This document shows, one piece after another, positions 1-9,297 of a DNA stretch of 64,000 bases. The position numbers and the translations under genes were made by a program. The notes under the pieces are model-generated. The model worked only from the letters and a program-made list of their open reading frames with translations, did no database searches and was not told the DNA's origin. This stretch comes from Pseudomonas sp. GL-B-19 (GTDB lineage: Bacteria > Pseudomonadota > Gammaproteobacteria > Pseudomonadales > Pseudomonadaceae), in the NCBI RefSeq assembly GCF_019956415.1, contig NZ_JAHBDK010000022.1, forward strand, positions 55,974 through 119,973, read 5' to 3'. How positions within the stretch are numbered: the first letter of the stretch is position 1; every line of letters starts with the position of its first letter.

Positions 1-1839
1 TTCGCTGAGAATCAGCACACCGCCGACGATCAGCGCCAAGGCGATCCCGGCCAGGCCACCGACCACCGAGAGCATCACCGCTTCGGTGAGAAACTGCCGC
101 AGGATGTCGCGCTGTCGGGCGCCGGTGGCCATGCGGATACCGATCTCGCGGGTGCGTTCGCGCACGGTCATCAGCATGATGTTCATCACGCCGATCCCCC
201 CCACCAGCAAGGAAATCGCGGCAATCGAGCCGAGCATCAGCGACAGGGTGTTTTGCGTGCGTGCTTCGGCCTGGATCATCGCGGCGTTGTTGGTCAGCTC
301 GAAATCCTTCTTGCCGTTATGCAGCCGCAGCATCAACTGCTCGATGGCCATCTCAGTCTCTTTGACCTTGCGCGCATCGGCGGCGGCGATGGCCACGTAT
401 TCGGGATTATGGGTACCGAACAACCGGACGCTGGCGGCGGAGTAGGGGATGGCAATGCGGTCGTCACTGTCGGAATCGCCGGAGCTCGCACCTTTTTCCG
501 CGAGGACGCCGACCACCTGAAACGGCACGTTTTCGATCAGGATGTATTGGCCGATCGGGTTGGCCACGTCCTTGAGCAATTTGGTCCGCACTTTGTGTCC
601 GATCACAGCGACCGCCGCGGCGTTTTGTTCATCGGCCTCGGTGAAGTAGCTGCCTTCGACCACCGGCCAATTGAAGATCGCCGGAAAATTGGTGTCGTTA
701 CCACCGACGTAACTCAAGTGGTCGAGGTTACCGAAACGCACCCCGGCCTCCTGGCCATTGACCGGCATGATCCGCATCACTTGCGGCAGGCTGGCCACTG
801 CCGCGACGTCATCGAGGGTGACGATGCCCGGTGCGGTACGCGGGTTCGGGGCCGTGCCGCTGAGGTAAATGATGTTCGAGCCAAAGGCGCCCATTTGCGC
901 CATGACCTGGCGTTTGCTGCCTTCGCCCACCGCCAGCATCACCACCACCGAGGCCACGCCGATGATGATCCCCAGCAGCGTCAGCGTCGTGCGGAAGCGG
1001 TTGATCCACATTACCCGCCAGGCGGCTTGCACTGCGTCGATCAGTTCACCTTTCCACGCGCCAGTGGCCTCGGCACCTTCGCTCAGGCGCTTGCGCAGGT
1101 CCACGGCTTGCAACGCGCCGGGGTTGGCTGAAGCCTGCACGTCGGGATTGTCACGGGCGCTGTCGCTGATGATCAGGCCGTCGCGAATTTCGATGATGCG
1201 TTTGGCCCGGGCCGCGACTTCACGGTCGTGGGTGATCAGGATCACCACATGGCCCTGGCTCGCCAGTTCATCGAGCAGCATCATGACCTCGGCACCGCTG
1301 TGGCTGTCGAGGGCGCCGGTGGGTTCGTCGGCGAGGATAATGTGGCCGCCGTTCATCAAGGCGCGGGCAATGGACACCCGCTGCTGTTGCCCGCCGGAGA
1401 GCTGGTGCGGACGGTTGCCGGTGCGTGAGGCCAAGCCGAGGCGGTCGAGCAGGGCGGCGGCGCGGGCATGGCGTTCGGCGGCGGGGGTGCCAGCGTAGAT
1501 GGCCGGCATCTCGACGTTTTCCTGAGCCGAGCCGGACGGAATCAGGTGATACCCCTGAAACACAAAACCAAAGGCTTCGCGGCGCAGCCAGGCCAGTTCG
1601 TCACTGTCGAGCCCGGCGACGTTTTCCCCGGCAAAGCGGTATTCGCCCGAAGTGGGGCGGTCGAGGCAGCCGAGGATGTTCATCAGCGTCGATTTGCCGG
1701 ACCCGGAGGCGCCGACAATCGCCACGAACTCTCCCGCATGGATCGACAGGTCGATGCCGCGCAGCACATGAACGTGCGGTGAATCGCCGCCACCGTAGGC
1801 TTTACGGATGTCTTGCAGGTAGATCAGGGGCGTCTGCAT
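1..1839 (-). CDS. pvdT: Pyoverdine export ABC transporter PvdT (MacB-type), 3'-partial
   Basis: This is the inner-membrane ATPase/permease of a MacB-type tripartite exporter. The start ATG (1837-1839) directly abuts the pvdR stop (TGAATG), so the two are translationally coupled. The first residues read [17 protein letters not shown], followed by a Walker A motif (GASGSGKST) near residue 45 and, further on, an ABC signature and Walker B. An N-terminal ABC domain followed by a membrane part with a large periplasmic MacB_PCD-like region is the family layout. The gene continues past the left edge of the window: 613 codons are visible out of roughly 650 usual for MacB. The link to pyoverdine rather than macrolide export comes from the PvdS box upstream of pvdR and from pvdA next door. 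In Pseudomonas, PvdRT-OpmQ secretes or recycles pyoverdine; opmQ would lie to the left. Confidence 0.9.
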   Translation of the reverse strand, partial: MQTPLIYLQDIRKAYGGGDSPHVHVLRGIDLSIHAGEFVAIVGASGSGKSTLMNILGCLDRPTSGEYRFAGENVAGLDSDELAWLRREAFGFVFQGYHLIPSGSAQENVEMPAIYAGTPAAERHARAAALLDRLGLASRTGNRPHQLSGGQQQRVSIARALMNGGHIILADEPTGALDSHSGAEVMMLLDELASQGHVVILITHDREVAARAKRIIEIRDGLIISDSARDNPDVQASANPGALQAVDLRKRLSEGAEATGAWKGELIDAVQAAWRVMWINRFRTTLTLLGIIIGVASVVVMLAVGEGSKRQVMAQMGAFGSNIIYLSGTAPNPRTAPGIVTLDDVAAVASLPQVMRIMPVNGQEAGVRFGNLDHLSYVGGNDTNFPAIFNWPVVEGSYFTEADEQNAAAVAVIGHKVRTKLLKDVANPIGQYILIENVPFQVVGVLAEKGASSGDSDSDDRIAIPYSAASVRLFGTHNPEYVAIAAADARKVKETEMAIEQLMLRLHNGKKDFELTNNAAMIQAEARTQNTLSLMLGSIAAISLLVGGIGVMNIMLMTVRERTREIGIRMATGARQRDILRQFLTEAVMLSVVGGLAGIALALIVGGVLILSE

Positions 1840-3012
1840 TCAACCGCCGCTCCCGTCGGCAGGGCCGATAAGCAGGTGATCGCCTTCCTGTAAGCCACCG
1901 AGGATCTGCACCCGCAGGCGATCACTGATTCCGGTGCGAACTTCGCGCTGCTCGACGCTGCCGTTTTTGGCCACGACTTGCGCAGTCTGGTTGCCTGGTT
2001 CTGCGCCACCTTGCAACGCCGCAATGGGCGCGGTGAGGACGTTTTTTGCCTGGTCGGAAACGAAAAACACCTGCGTCGTCATTTCTGCCATCAATGCATT
2101 GTCAGCGTTATCGACATCGAGCAACACGGTGTACAGCACTACGCGCGCGCTGCCGCTTTTGCTCGAACTGGCCGGGCTGCCGCCACCCTGACTGGTCTGA
2201 TCCAGTGGCTTGGGCGGTACAGGCAGAATCTGCCGCACGGTGCTGCTCCAACGACGACTGCCACCGCTTAAGGTGGTGAACCAGGCATTCATGCCGGGTT
2301 TGACGTGGCCGATGTCAGCTTCCGAAACTTCGGCCCAAACGGTCATGGGTGACAGTTTGGCGATGCGCAAAATCAATGGTGTCTGCTGCTGTGCGTTGAG
2401 GGTCTGGCCTTCGCGGGCGTCGAGGGCGACCACGGTGCCAGACATCGGTGCGTAGATGCGGGTGTAGCCCAGTTCGGCCTGATCGCTGCGCAGGCTGGCT
2501 TGCGCCTGACGGATCTGTGCCTGGAACATGTCGATGCGCGCCTGTGTGGCGCGCAATTCGGCCTGAGCGGTTTGCACGTCTTCTTCACGGGTGGCACCGC
2601 CGGCCTTGAGGTTCTGCTGGCGCTGGTATTTCTGCCGGGCGAGCTCGTGCAGAGCCCGTTGCTCCTGAAGCTGCGCCTTGAGGTTTTCGATGGAGAAACG
2701 CCCGGCGTCGAGTTTGGCCTGTTGTGTGGACGGGTCGATTTCCACCAGCAGCTGTCCTTCCTTGACTACGTCGCCGACCTCCACGTGAATTTGGTGGATC
2801 TGCCCGGACGCTTGAGCACCGACATCGACATAACGTCGAGGTTGCAGCGTACCCAACGCGGTGACGCTGCTTTCAATATCGCCACGGCTGACGGCCACGG
2901 TGGCGAGTTTATCGCGGCCGGGCGGGATGACCTGCCAGGCGGCGACGGCGATAACGGGGATCAGACAAAGTGCTACAAGCAGGGCGCGTCGGGTGTGTCG
3001 GGGACGTTTCAT
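1840..3012 (-). CDS. pvdR: PvdR, MacA-type periplasmic adaptor for pyoverdine secretion
   Basis: A 390-residue periplasmic membrane-fusion protein that would join PvdT to an outer-membrane TolC-like channel. The N-terminus has a short cationic stretch and one membrane segment (about residues 10-27). A biotinyl-lipoyl half (VGAQASGQIHQIHVEVGD), a long coiled-coil hairpin rich in Gln and Ala (about 100-175), the second lipoyl half (IYAPMSGTVVALDAREGQ) and a beta-barrel domain follow in the MacA order. It is the first gene of the pvdRT operon. A perfect TAAAT-N16-CGT iron-starvation box lies about 110 bp upstream on the same strand, so PvdS control is well supported. MacA of a drug exporter is the alternative reading, less likely given that box and the pvdA neighbourhood. 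Confidence 0.9.
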   Translation of the reverse strand: MKRPRHTRRALLVALCLIPVIAVAAWQVIPPGRDKLATVAVSRGDIESSVTALGTLQPRRYVDVGAQASGQIHQIHVEVGDVVKEGQLLVEIDPSTQQAKLDAGRFSIENLKAQLQEQRALHELARQKYQRQQNLKAGGATREEDVQTAQAELRATQARIDMFQAQIRQAQASLRSDQAELGYTRIYAPMSGTVVALDAREGQTLNAQQQTPLILRIAKLSPMTVWAEVSEADIGHVKPGMNAWFTTLSGGSRRWSSTVRQILPVPPKPLDQTSQGGGSPASSSKSGSARVVLYTVLLDVDNADNALMAEMTTQVFFVSDQAKNVLTAPIAALQGGAEPGNQTAQVVAKNGSVEQREVRTGISDRLRVQILGGLQEGDHLLIGPADGSGG

Positions 3013-3120
3013 GCAGGGTTCCGGCCAATGGGTATCGGCCCGTCGTTCAACCTGCGCGCAGACAATGGCGACAGCCGAACGCTGTCGGGGAGTCGACAGA
3101 GACGGGGAGCTGTCCTGTAA

Positions 3121-3144
3121 ACGAGGAGTGGGGCGGGGAATTTA
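3121..3144 (-). promoter_or_regulatory. PvdS iron-starvation box upstream of pvdRT
   Basis: Read on the minus strand this is TAAAT, exactly 16 bases, then CGT (plus strand ACG at 3121-3123 and ATTTA at 3140-3144). TAAAT-N16-CGT is the known recognition pattern of the ECF sigma factor PvdS. It sits about 110 bp before the pvdR start in the right orientation. Confidence 0.8.
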
Positions 3145-3217
3145 GGTGTGGACACATAGGGTTACACCTGTAGCTCAAGACTATTTCTCGGGCAAGACAA
3201 AGCAATACTTTAAATCT

Positions 3218-3240
3218 ACATGAGAATTACTATAAATTAC
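3218..3240 (+). promoter_or_regulatory. Candidate Fur box upstream of the fpvI-like sigma factor
   Basis: An AT-rich stretch, ACATGAGAATTACTATAAA, resembles the array of NAT(A/T)AT hexamers bound by Fur. It lies about 95 bp upstream of the sigma-factor gene. Genes for iron-starvation sigma factors are normally direct Fur targets. The match is approximate and judged by eye. Confidence 0.45.
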
Positions 3241-3332
3241 GCACCTCGAACTGCCACTATCGTGCCACTGCCTATTTCGGCGGTCGACGAGGGGGCTCAA
3301 GGACAAAAACCGCACCCGTGCGGCCGGGAGTC

Positions 3333-3815
3333 ATGTTGGAAAACTACTATCGCGAGCTGGTGTGTTTCCTGAACGCCAAGCTAGGCAACCGCCAGGTGGC
3401 CGAAGATGTGGTGCATGACGCATATGTGCGGGTCCTGGAGCGTTCCAGCGACACGCCCATCGAACAGCCCCGGGCGTTTCTGTACCGCACCGCACTCAAT
3501 CTGGTGATCGACGATCATCGGCGCAATGCCTTGCGTCAGGTCGAGTCGCTGGAAGTGCTCGACACCGAAGAACGCTACTTCACGCCATCTCCGCACAACT
3601 GCCTCGATCACGGCCAGCGCCTGCAAATGCTCCAGCGTGCCTTGGCGCAATTGCCACCGCTGTGTCGCGATAGTTTTCTGCTGCGCAAGATCGAGGGGCT
3701 GTCCCACCCGGAGATCGCCGAACGCTTGGGCATTTCGCGAGCCCTGGTGGAAAAGCATATCGTCAATGCGATGAAGCATTGCCGGGTACGGATGCGCCAG
3801 TGGGACGCCCATTGA
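3333..3815 (+). CDS. fpvI: FpvI-like ECF sigma factor (FecI family)
   Basis: A 160-residue extracytoplasmic-function sigma factor. Region 2 (AEDVVHDAYVRVLERS) and the DDHRRNA segment are followed by region 4 with a helix-turn-helix (LSHPEIAERLGISRALVEKHI). FecI-family factors of this size direct transcription of TonB-dependent siderophore receptor genes, here presumably the ferripyoverdine receptor, after signalling through an FpvR-type anti-sigma factor. No anti-sigma gene is adjacent. The ATG at 3333 is preferred, but its Shine-Dalgarno spacing is short; an in-frame GTG at 3318 is possible. It lies between the pvdRT promoter and pvdA, the arrangement known from fluorescent pseudomonads. PvdS itself is the alternative, but the lack of the PvdS-type N-terminus and the location favour FpvI. 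Confidence 0.75.
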   Translation: MLENYYRELVCFLNAKLGNRQVAEDVVHDAYVRVLERSSDTPIEQPRAFLYRTALNLVIDDHRRNALRQVESLEVLDTEERYFTPSPHNCLDHGQRLQMLQRALAQLPPLCRDSFLLRKIEGLSHPEIAERLGISRALVEKHIVNAMKHCRVRMRQWDAH

Positions 3816-3826
3816 TCCTTTCCCGT

Positions 3827-3850
3827 TAAATTTTATTTCACTGTCCTCGT
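3827..3850 (+). promoter_or_regulatory. PvdS iron-starvation box upstream of pvdA
   Basis: TAAAT at 3827-3831, exactly 16 bases, then CGT at 3848-3850. This is a perfect match to the PvdS promoter pattern, about 97 bp before the pvdA start codon and just after the fpvI-like gene. Confidence 0.85.
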
Positions 3851-3947
3851 TCCTACTCAACAGACGACTTGCTGACCTGCCCAAGGCCGGCCGGGTCACT
3901 TAGGCTTACTCCCCGCCGCACGGGGGTTCATCCAGAGGACACTGGAA

Positions 3948-5285
3948 ATGACACAGGCAATTGCATCGCCCATCGTTCACGACCTGATCGGCGTCGGTTT
4001 CGGCCCTTCGAACCTGGCGCTGGCCATCGCTCTGCAAGAGCGCGGGCCGAGTCAGGGCGAGCTGGATGTTCTGTTTCTCGACAAGCAGGCGGACTACCGC
4101 TGGCACGGCAACACCCTGGTGACCCAGAGCGAATTGCAGATCTCGTTCCTCAAGGACCTGGTGACGCTGCGCAATCCGACCAGCCCGTACTCCTTCGTCA
4201 ACTACCTCAAGCATCACGGTCGTCTGGTGGATTTCATCAACCTCGGCACCTTCTATCCATGCCGCATGGAATACAACGACTACCTGCGCTGGGTCGCCGC
4301 GCAATTTGAAACGCAGAGCCGTTACGGCGAAGAAGTGCTGACCATCGAGCCGGTGCTGCACAGCCAGCAAGTCGAAGCGTTGCGGGTGATTTCGCGCGAT
4401 GCCGACGGTCAGCAACACGTGCGGACCACCCGTTCAGTGGTGGTCAGTGCTGGCGGTACACCACGCATTCCGCAGGCGTTCAAGTTGCTCAAGGATGACA
4501 GCCGCGTGTTCCACCACTCGCAATATCTGGCGCAAATGGCCAGGCAACCGTGTGTGAGCAACCATCCGATGAGCATCGCCATCATCGGCGGCGGGCAGAG
4601 CGCAGCGGAAGCCTTCATCGACTTGAACGACAGCTTCCCCTCGGTGCAAGTCGACATGATCCTGCGCGGTTCGGCGCTGAAACCGGCGGATGACAGCCCG
4701 TTCGTCAACGAAGTATTCTCGCCGGAGTTCACCGACCTGGTGTTCCAGCAAGCCCACAGCGAGCGTGAACGCCTGGTCAACGAGTACCACAACACCAACT
4801 ATTCGGTGGTGGACATCGACCTGATCGAACGCATCTACGGTATCTTCTATCGCCAGAAAGTCTCGGGCATCGCACGCCATGCGTTCCGCACCTTGACCAC
4901 CATCGAAAAAGCCACGGCCACTGAACACGGTATCGAACTGGCGGTGCGCAACAATGCCACCGGTGAAGTCACGGTTCGTCATTACGACGCCGTGGTGTTG
5001 GCCACCGGTTATGAGCGGCAGATGCACCGTAAGTTGCTGGCACCAATGGAGCAGTACCTGGGTGATTACGAGGTGGATCGAAACTACAAGCTGATCACTG
5101 ATGAGCGCTGCAAGGCCGGCATCTACATGCAGGGCTTCTGCCAGGCGAGCCATGGGTTGAGCGACACATTGTTGTCGGTCCTGCCGATTCGGGCGGATGA
5201 GATTGCCGGTTCGTTGTATGAACATGGCAAGCATCGAGGGAATGGGCGGTCGGTGGTGGACTTGTTGTTGGCGACTGCCAGTTAA
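3948..5285 (+). CDS. pvdA: L-ornithine N5-monooxygenase PvdA
   Basis: A 445-residue FAD- and NADPH-dependent hydroxylase that makes N5-hydroxyornithine, the precursor of the hydroxamate ligands of pyoverdine. The FAD-binding motif GVGFGPSNLA is near residue 16, an NADPH-binding Rossmann motif IIGGGQSAAEAF is near 210, and the family's late ATGY motif (VVLATGYERQ) is near 350. The length equals that of P. aeruginosa PvdA (about 443). A good ribosome-binding site (AGAGGAC) precedes the ATG. The perfect PvdS box at 3827-3850 explains its regulation by iron starvation. It is cytosolic and transcribed alone here, with a REPIN just downstream. Confidence 0.97.
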   Translation: MTQAIASPIVHDLIGVGFGPSNLALAIALQERGPSQGELDVLFLDKQADYRWHGNTLVTQSELQISFLKDLVTLRNPTSPYSFVNYLKHHGRLVDFINLGTFYPCRMEYNDYLRWVAAQFETQSRYGEEVLTIEPVLHSQQVEALRVISRDADGQQHVRTTRSVVVSAGGTPRIPQAFKLLKDDSRVFHHSQYLAQMARQPCVSNHPMSIAIIGGGQSAAEAFIDLNDSFPSVQVDMILRGSALKPADDSPFVNEVFSPEFTDLVFQQAHSERERLVNEYHNTNYSVVDIDLIERIYGIFYRQKVSGIARHAFRTLTTIEKATATEHGIELAVRNNATGEVTVRHYDAVVLATGYERQMHRKLLAPMEQYLGDYEVDRNYKLITDERCKAGIYMQGFCQASHGLSDTLLSVLPIRADEIAGSLYEHGKHRGNGRSVVDLLLATAS

Positions 5286-5307
5286 ATTTTTGGCGCCTGT
5301 CAGGCCG

Positions 5308-5383
5308 CCATCGCGAGCAGGCTCACTCCTACAATGGAACTGTGTATGCAGGGCCAATGTGGGAGTGAGCCTGCTCGCGATGG
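5308..5383. repeat. REPIN (paired inverted REP sequences)
   Basis: CCATCGCGAGCAGGCTCACT at 5308 and its inverted partner AGTGAGCCTGCTCGCGATGG ending at 5383 form a hairpin of the common Pseudomonas REP family, with a loop of about 34 bases. It lies just after pvdA. Confidence 0.85.
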
Positions 5384-5782
5384 AGCCCTAAAGAACAGCA
5401 CAAATGTTGAAGCTGAACCCTTCCTGAAGAACCCCGCGATTCCCTCACCCCACGCCGTTCCTTCGTTTACTCTTCAAAAAGTCGGGGCATAAGCTTCGCG
5501 CGTTTTCATCAATAGCGGAGACCCACAGTGGGTACTTGTTCGAGTGACAGTAGTCGGCCGGTTTCAGTAACCGGCACCGTCTCGGCAAGATAACGCGCAG
5601 CTTTTTTGTGCCGTTGTCTCGCCGTACAGCGAGCTGCGGCCTCCCGGTCGAGCCAGTCGTGGCGCGATTCCCGATGTCCTCTCATCGACACACTGTCGTG
5701 TGATGGCGACTGCCTTGTCGTCACCGCCGCGACTCGACACGCCTGCTCGAAGGTTTCCCGGCTGACCCTGGGGGGCAACGCC
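5384..5782 (+). promoter_or_regulatory. Long leader region of mgtA
   Basis: About 400 bases without a convincing full gene separate the REPIN from the mgtA start. The stretch holds several hairpin candidates, including ACCCACAGTGGGT (about 5521-5533) and CCGGTTTCAGTAACCGG (about 5559-5575), and a short proline-containing reading frame at 5703-5765. Enterobacterial mgtA has a long regulatory leader with a proline-rich leader peptide; whether this one works the same way is inference. No promoter is assigned. Confidence 0.4.
5703..5765 (+). CDS. Possible 20-residue leader peptide upstream of mgtA
   Basis: An ATG-started frame encodes 20 residues (MATALSSPPRLDTPARRFPG) and stops 17 bases before the mgtA TTG start. 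It contains four prolines including a Pro-Pro pair and an Arg-Arg pair, which recalls enterobacterial MgtL in composition and position. A still shorter frame (5674-5703, nine residues) overlaps its start by TGATG. No clear Shine-Dalgarno sequence precedes either, so translation is uncertain. Confidence 0.25.
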   Translation: MATALSSPPRLDTPARRFPG

Positions 5783-8485
5783 TTGAACCTGACCCTGCTC
5801 AAAGAGTTCTTCGCCGGATTCCTGCGCACCCGCCATATCGTCCGGCACTTCCGTCGTCTGGCGTTGCTGGAAACCTTCACCGACACCACGGTCAGCCGTG
5901 AAGTGCCACCGACGCTGGCGCAAACCCTGGTGAGTGCCGCCAACAGCGACACCGGCCAATTGCTGGAAACACTCGGCTCTCACACCGCAGGCCTGAGCGA
6001 CCTCGAAGCCGCCGCACTGCGCGAGCGTTTCGGCCTCAACGAGGTCGAGCATGAGCAGCCGCTGCCTTGGTGGACTCACCTGTGGCACTGCTACAAAAAC
6101 CCGTTCAACCTGTTGCTGACGCTGCTCGCAGTCATCTCCTGGCTGACCGAGGACATGAAAGCCGCCATCGTGATTTTCTCCATGGTGGTGCTCTCGACGT
6201 TGCTGCGGTTCTGGCAGGAAACCAAATCCAACCAGGCCGCCGACGCGTTGCAGGCGATGGTGAGTAACACCGCGACGGTCCTGCGCCGCGACGCACTGCG
6301 CACTGAGTTGCCGATCAAACTATTGGTGCCGGGCGACCTGGTCGTGTTGTCGGCCGGTGACATGATTCCCGCCGATTGCCGGGTGCTCAGCGCCAAAGAC
6401 CTGTTCGTCAGTCAGGCGGCGATGACCGGCGAATCGATGCCGGTGGAAAAATTTCCGCGCCAGCAAGACAACGACACGAGCAACCCGCTGGACCTCGACA
6501 ACATTCTGTTCATGGGCACCAACGTGGTCTCCGGCACGGCGATGGCGGTGATTCTCGCCACGGGCAACGACACCTATTTCGGTGCCCTGGCGCAACGGGT
6601 CGGTGGCACTGATCGTGCGCCGACGTCGTTCCAGACCGGGGTCAACAAAGTCAGCTGGCTGCTGATCCGCTTCATGTTCGTGATGGCGCCGCTGGTGCTG
6701 TTCATCAACGGTTTCACCAAAGGCGACTGGACCCAGGCACTGCTGTTCGCGTTGTCGATTGCCGTGGGCCTGACCCCGGAAATGCTGCCCATGATCGTCA
6801 CCTCGACCCTGGCCAAAGGCGCGGTGTTTCTGTCGCGTAAAAAAGTCATCGTCAAACGCCTGGATGCGATCCAGAACTTCGGTGCCATGGACGTGCTGTG
6901 CACCGACAAGACCGGCACCCTGACCCAGGACAAAATCTTCCTCGCCCGCAATGTCGACGTTTGGGGTAACGACTCCGACGACGTGCTGGAAATGGCCTAC
7001 CTCAACAGCTACTACCAGACTGGCCTGAAAAACCTGCTGGACGTGGCCGTGCTGGAACACGTGGAAATCCACCGTGAACTCAAGGTTGGCACAGCGTTTC
7101 GCAAGATCGACGAGATCCCGTTCGATTTCACCCGCCGGCGCATGTCGGTGGTGGTTGCCGAGCGCGAGCATGCTCATCTGTTGATCTGTAAAGGTGCGGT
7201 GGAGGAAGTGCTTGCGGTGTGCACGCGGGTGCGTCACGACGTCGTTGATGAGGCGCTGAGCGATGAACTGCTGGCGCGGATTCGCCAGGTGACCGCGACG
7301 TTCAACGCCGAAGGGCTGCGGGTCGTCGCGGTGGCTGCGCGGCCAATGATCGAAGGCCGCGACACGTATAGCCTGGCCGATGAACAGGAACTGACACTGA
7401 TCGGTTACGTGGCGTTCCTCGATCCACCCAAGGAAAGTACCGCACCGGCCCTCAAAGCGCTGGCGGCTCATGGCGTAGCGGTGAAAGTGCTGACCGGCGA
7501 CAACGAACTGGTGACCGCGAAAATCTGCCGCGAAGTCGGCCTGGAGCAGCAGGGCCTGCTGATGGGCAACGACATCGAACGCATGAGCGACGCCCAACTG
7601 GCCGTGGCGGTAGAGACCACCAACGTCTTCGCCAAACTCACGCCGTCGCACAAGGAGCGCATCGTGCGCTTGCTCAAGGGCAACGGCCACGTGGTCGGGT
7701 TCATGGGTGACGGCATAAACGACGCTCCAGCCCTGCGCACCGCCGACATCGGTATTTCGGTGGACAGCGCCGTCGACATTGCCAAGGAAGCGGCCGACAT
7801 TATTTTGCTGGAAAAAAGCCTGATGGTGCTGGAGGAAGGCGTGCTGGAAGGGCGCCGCACCTTCGCCAACATGCTCAAGTACATCAAGATGACTGCCAGT
7901 TCGAACTTCGGCAACGTGTTCTCGGTGCTGGTGGCCAGCGCGTTCATCCCGTTCCTGCCGATGCTGCCGATGCACCTGCTGGTACAAAACCTGCTCTATG
8001 ACATTTCGCAGATCGTCATTCCGTTCGATAACGTCGATGAAGAAATGCTCAAGCAACCGCAGCGCTGGCAGCCAGCGGGTGTCGGGCGCTTCATGCTGTT
8101 CTTCGGGCCGATCAGTTCGATCTTCGACATCACTACCTTTGCGCTGATGTGGTACGTGTTCAACGCCAACACCCCGGATCACCAGACCTTGTTCCAGTCC
8201 GGCTGGTTCGTGGTCGGGCTGCTGACCCAGACCCTGATCGTGCACATGATCCGCACCCCGAAAATCCCGTTCCTGCAAAGCCGCGCGGCGATGCCGTTGA
8301 TGGTGATGACCGGGATCATCATGGCCGTGGGCATTTTTCTGCCAATGGGGCCGTTGGCGCACTACTTCAAGCTGCAGGCGCTGCCATCGTTGTACTTCGT
8401 GTTTCTGCCAGTGATTTTACTGGCATACATGGCGTTGACGCAGGCGGTGAAGGGGTTCTACATCCGCCGGTTTGGCTGGCAGTAG
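5783..8485 (+). CDS. mgtA: Magnesium-translocating P-type ATPase MgtA
   Basis: A 900-residue P3B-type ATPase that imports Mg2+ across the inner membrane; E. coli MgtA has 898 residues. Visible landmarks, in order, are the N-terminal cation-ATPase domain, TGES in the actuator domain, the phosphorylation motif DKTGTLT (Asp about 375), TGDN, and GDGINDAPALRTADIGIS, then a C-terminal set of membrane helices. The TTG at 5783 is chosen because family homology begins there (LNLTLLKEFFAGFLR) and a G-rich stretch (CTGGGGGG) lies 6-13 bases upstream; the open frame continues upstream to 5606 but that part looks non-coding. The long leader suggests post-transcriptional control. It is monocistronic. Confidence 0.93.
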   Translation: MNLTLLKEFFAGFLRTRHIVRHFRRLALLETFTDTTVSREVPPTLAQTLVSAANSDTGQLLETLGSHTAGLSDLEAAALRERFGLNEVEHEQPLPWWTHLWHCYKNPFNLLLTLLAVISWLTEDMKAAIVIFSMVVLSTLLRFWQETKSNQAADALQAMVSNTATVLRRDALRTELPIKLLVPGDLVVLSAGDMIPADCRVLSAKDLFVSQAAMTGESMPVEKFPRQQDNDTSNPLDLDNILFMGTNVVSGTAMAVILATGNDTYFGALAQRVGGTDRAPTSFQTGVNKVSWLLIRFMFVMAPLVLFINGFTKGDWTQALLFALSIAVGLTPEMLPMIVTSTLAKGAVFLSRKKVIVKRLDAIQNFGAMDVLCTDKTGTLTQDKIFLARNVDVWGNDSDDVLEMAYLNSYYQTGLKNLLDVAVLEHVEIHRELKVGTAFRKIDEIPFDFTRRRMSVVVAEREHAHLLICKGAVEEVLAVCTRVRHDVVDEALSDELLARIRQVTATFNAEGLRVVAVAARPMIEGRDTYSLADEQELTLIGYVAFLDPPKESTAPALKALAAHGVAVKVLTGDNELVTAKICREVGLEQQGLLMGNDIERMSDAQLAVAVETTNVFAKLTPSHKERIVRLLKGNGHVVGFMGDGINDAPALRTADIGISVDSAVDIAKEAADIILLEKSLMVLEEGVLEGRRTFANMLKYIKMTASSNFGNVFSVLVASAFIPFLPMLPMHLLVQNLLYDISQIVIPFDNVDEEMLKQPQRWQPAGVGRFMLFFGPISSIFDITTFALMWYVFNANTPDHQTLFQSGWFVVGLLTQTLIVHMIRTPKIPFLQSRAAMPLMVMTGIIMAVGIFLPMGPLAHYFKLQALPSLYFVFLPVILLAYMALTQAVKGFYIRRFGWQ

Positions 8486-8649
8486 ATCGTCCGGTAGCAA
8501 TTTCCTCTCTGTGGTGAGGGAACTTGCAACAAAAAACGCCGCGTCAAGTCATCCCGAAATGGCGTTCTTGTAAGAACTTGAAATCAATTCGTTCACTTTA
8601 AGACGTTTCCTACAAGGGCTCAGGATGTTTTCATGCGCGTGACGTTTAC

Positions 8650-9114
8650 TTGAGCCAACAGCTCTTACCTTTGTCGCGACCGTTGGATCCCATGTCCTAT
8701 AAATGCTGGCGAATCCTGATCGCCGAAGAACAGTACATTCGTTGCAGAAACATCGAGAAAACCCTTAACGAACTAGGCTATCGCGCCTTCACGCTGACGA
8801 CCTCGCTCCAGGAACTGTTGGCGTTGACTCACTACTCCTCGGAGCCCCCCGAACACTTTGATCTGATGATCATCAACGGTGAGCTATTGGCGACATCGGG
8901 TATCGATCCGGTGAGGTTTTTTCAGAGAAACTCTCAGATTCGTCACGGGGTGATTTACGATTCGCGACGCGGTCTGCCGAAGGCAGAGACAATTTACGCC
9001 AACCACCGACGCCAACTGAGCCTGATCCGCACGCTGGATCGACAGACCCTTGGCATGCTGCTGGAGCCGCTCGATGTTTGGGAAATTTCCGCCAAAACTT
9101 GCGACGTTTCCTAA
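8650..9114 (+). CDS. Degenerate receiver-domain protein (pseudo-receiver 1)
   Basis: A stand-alone protein of 154 residues (TTG start) or 140 residues if the ATG at 8692 is used. It begins RILIAEEQYIR and shows the beta-alpha alternation of a response-regulator receiver, but the usual phospho-acceptor Asp is replaced by Asn (LMIINGEL), the first acidic pair is EE, and no conserved Lys is seen in strand 5. It cannot be phosphorylated in the canonical way. It resembles the next protein closely (shared pattern RILIAxEQ, LGY, LxELLxL, EPxDL, RH), so the two are tandem paralogues. They precede a BvgAS-like pair and may modulate it. The function is otherwise unknown. Confidence 0.7.
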   Translation: MSQQLLPLSRPLDPMSYKCWRILIAEEQYIRCRNIEKTLNELGYRAFTLTTSLQELLALTHYSSEPPEHFDLMIINGELLATSGIDPVRFFQRNSQIRHGVIYDSRRGLPKAETIYANHRRQLSLIRTLDRQTLGMLLEPLDVWEISAKTCDVS

Positions 9115-9297
9115 CGAGGCGGGCGCCCGATTGGGGGGTTTTTGCACTGGCTGCAACCGCGCGACGAATCACAGATCTGGCCATGAGCCTTCGTTGAAAT
9201 CAGAAAGGGAAACCGAATTTTCAGGAAAAGTCCTACATAAACCGGTATCAGGCTTCCGTAGTCTTGCGCCCCACCTTGGTACCCGGCGGACCTCACT

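Noticed and set aside
1840..3012. MacAB macrolide exporter reading of the first two genes
   Set aside because: The perfect PvdS box and the pvdA neighbourhood make the pyoverdine exporter PvdRT the better call.
5308..5383. Paired repeats considered as a CRISPR-like or att structure
   Set aside because: They are inverted, not direct, and match the REP family seen repeatedly across the window.
5606..5782. N-terminal extension of mgtA up to 5606
   Set aside because: The extra 59 residues are Cys/Arg/Ser-rich and unlike MgtA; homology and length agree with the TTG at 5783.
6320..8362. 680-codon open frame on the minus strand opposite mgtA
   Set aside because: It lies wholly antisense to a clear P-type ATPase, is rich in His, Gln and Arg, and matches no family; it is a by-product of high G+C coding bias.
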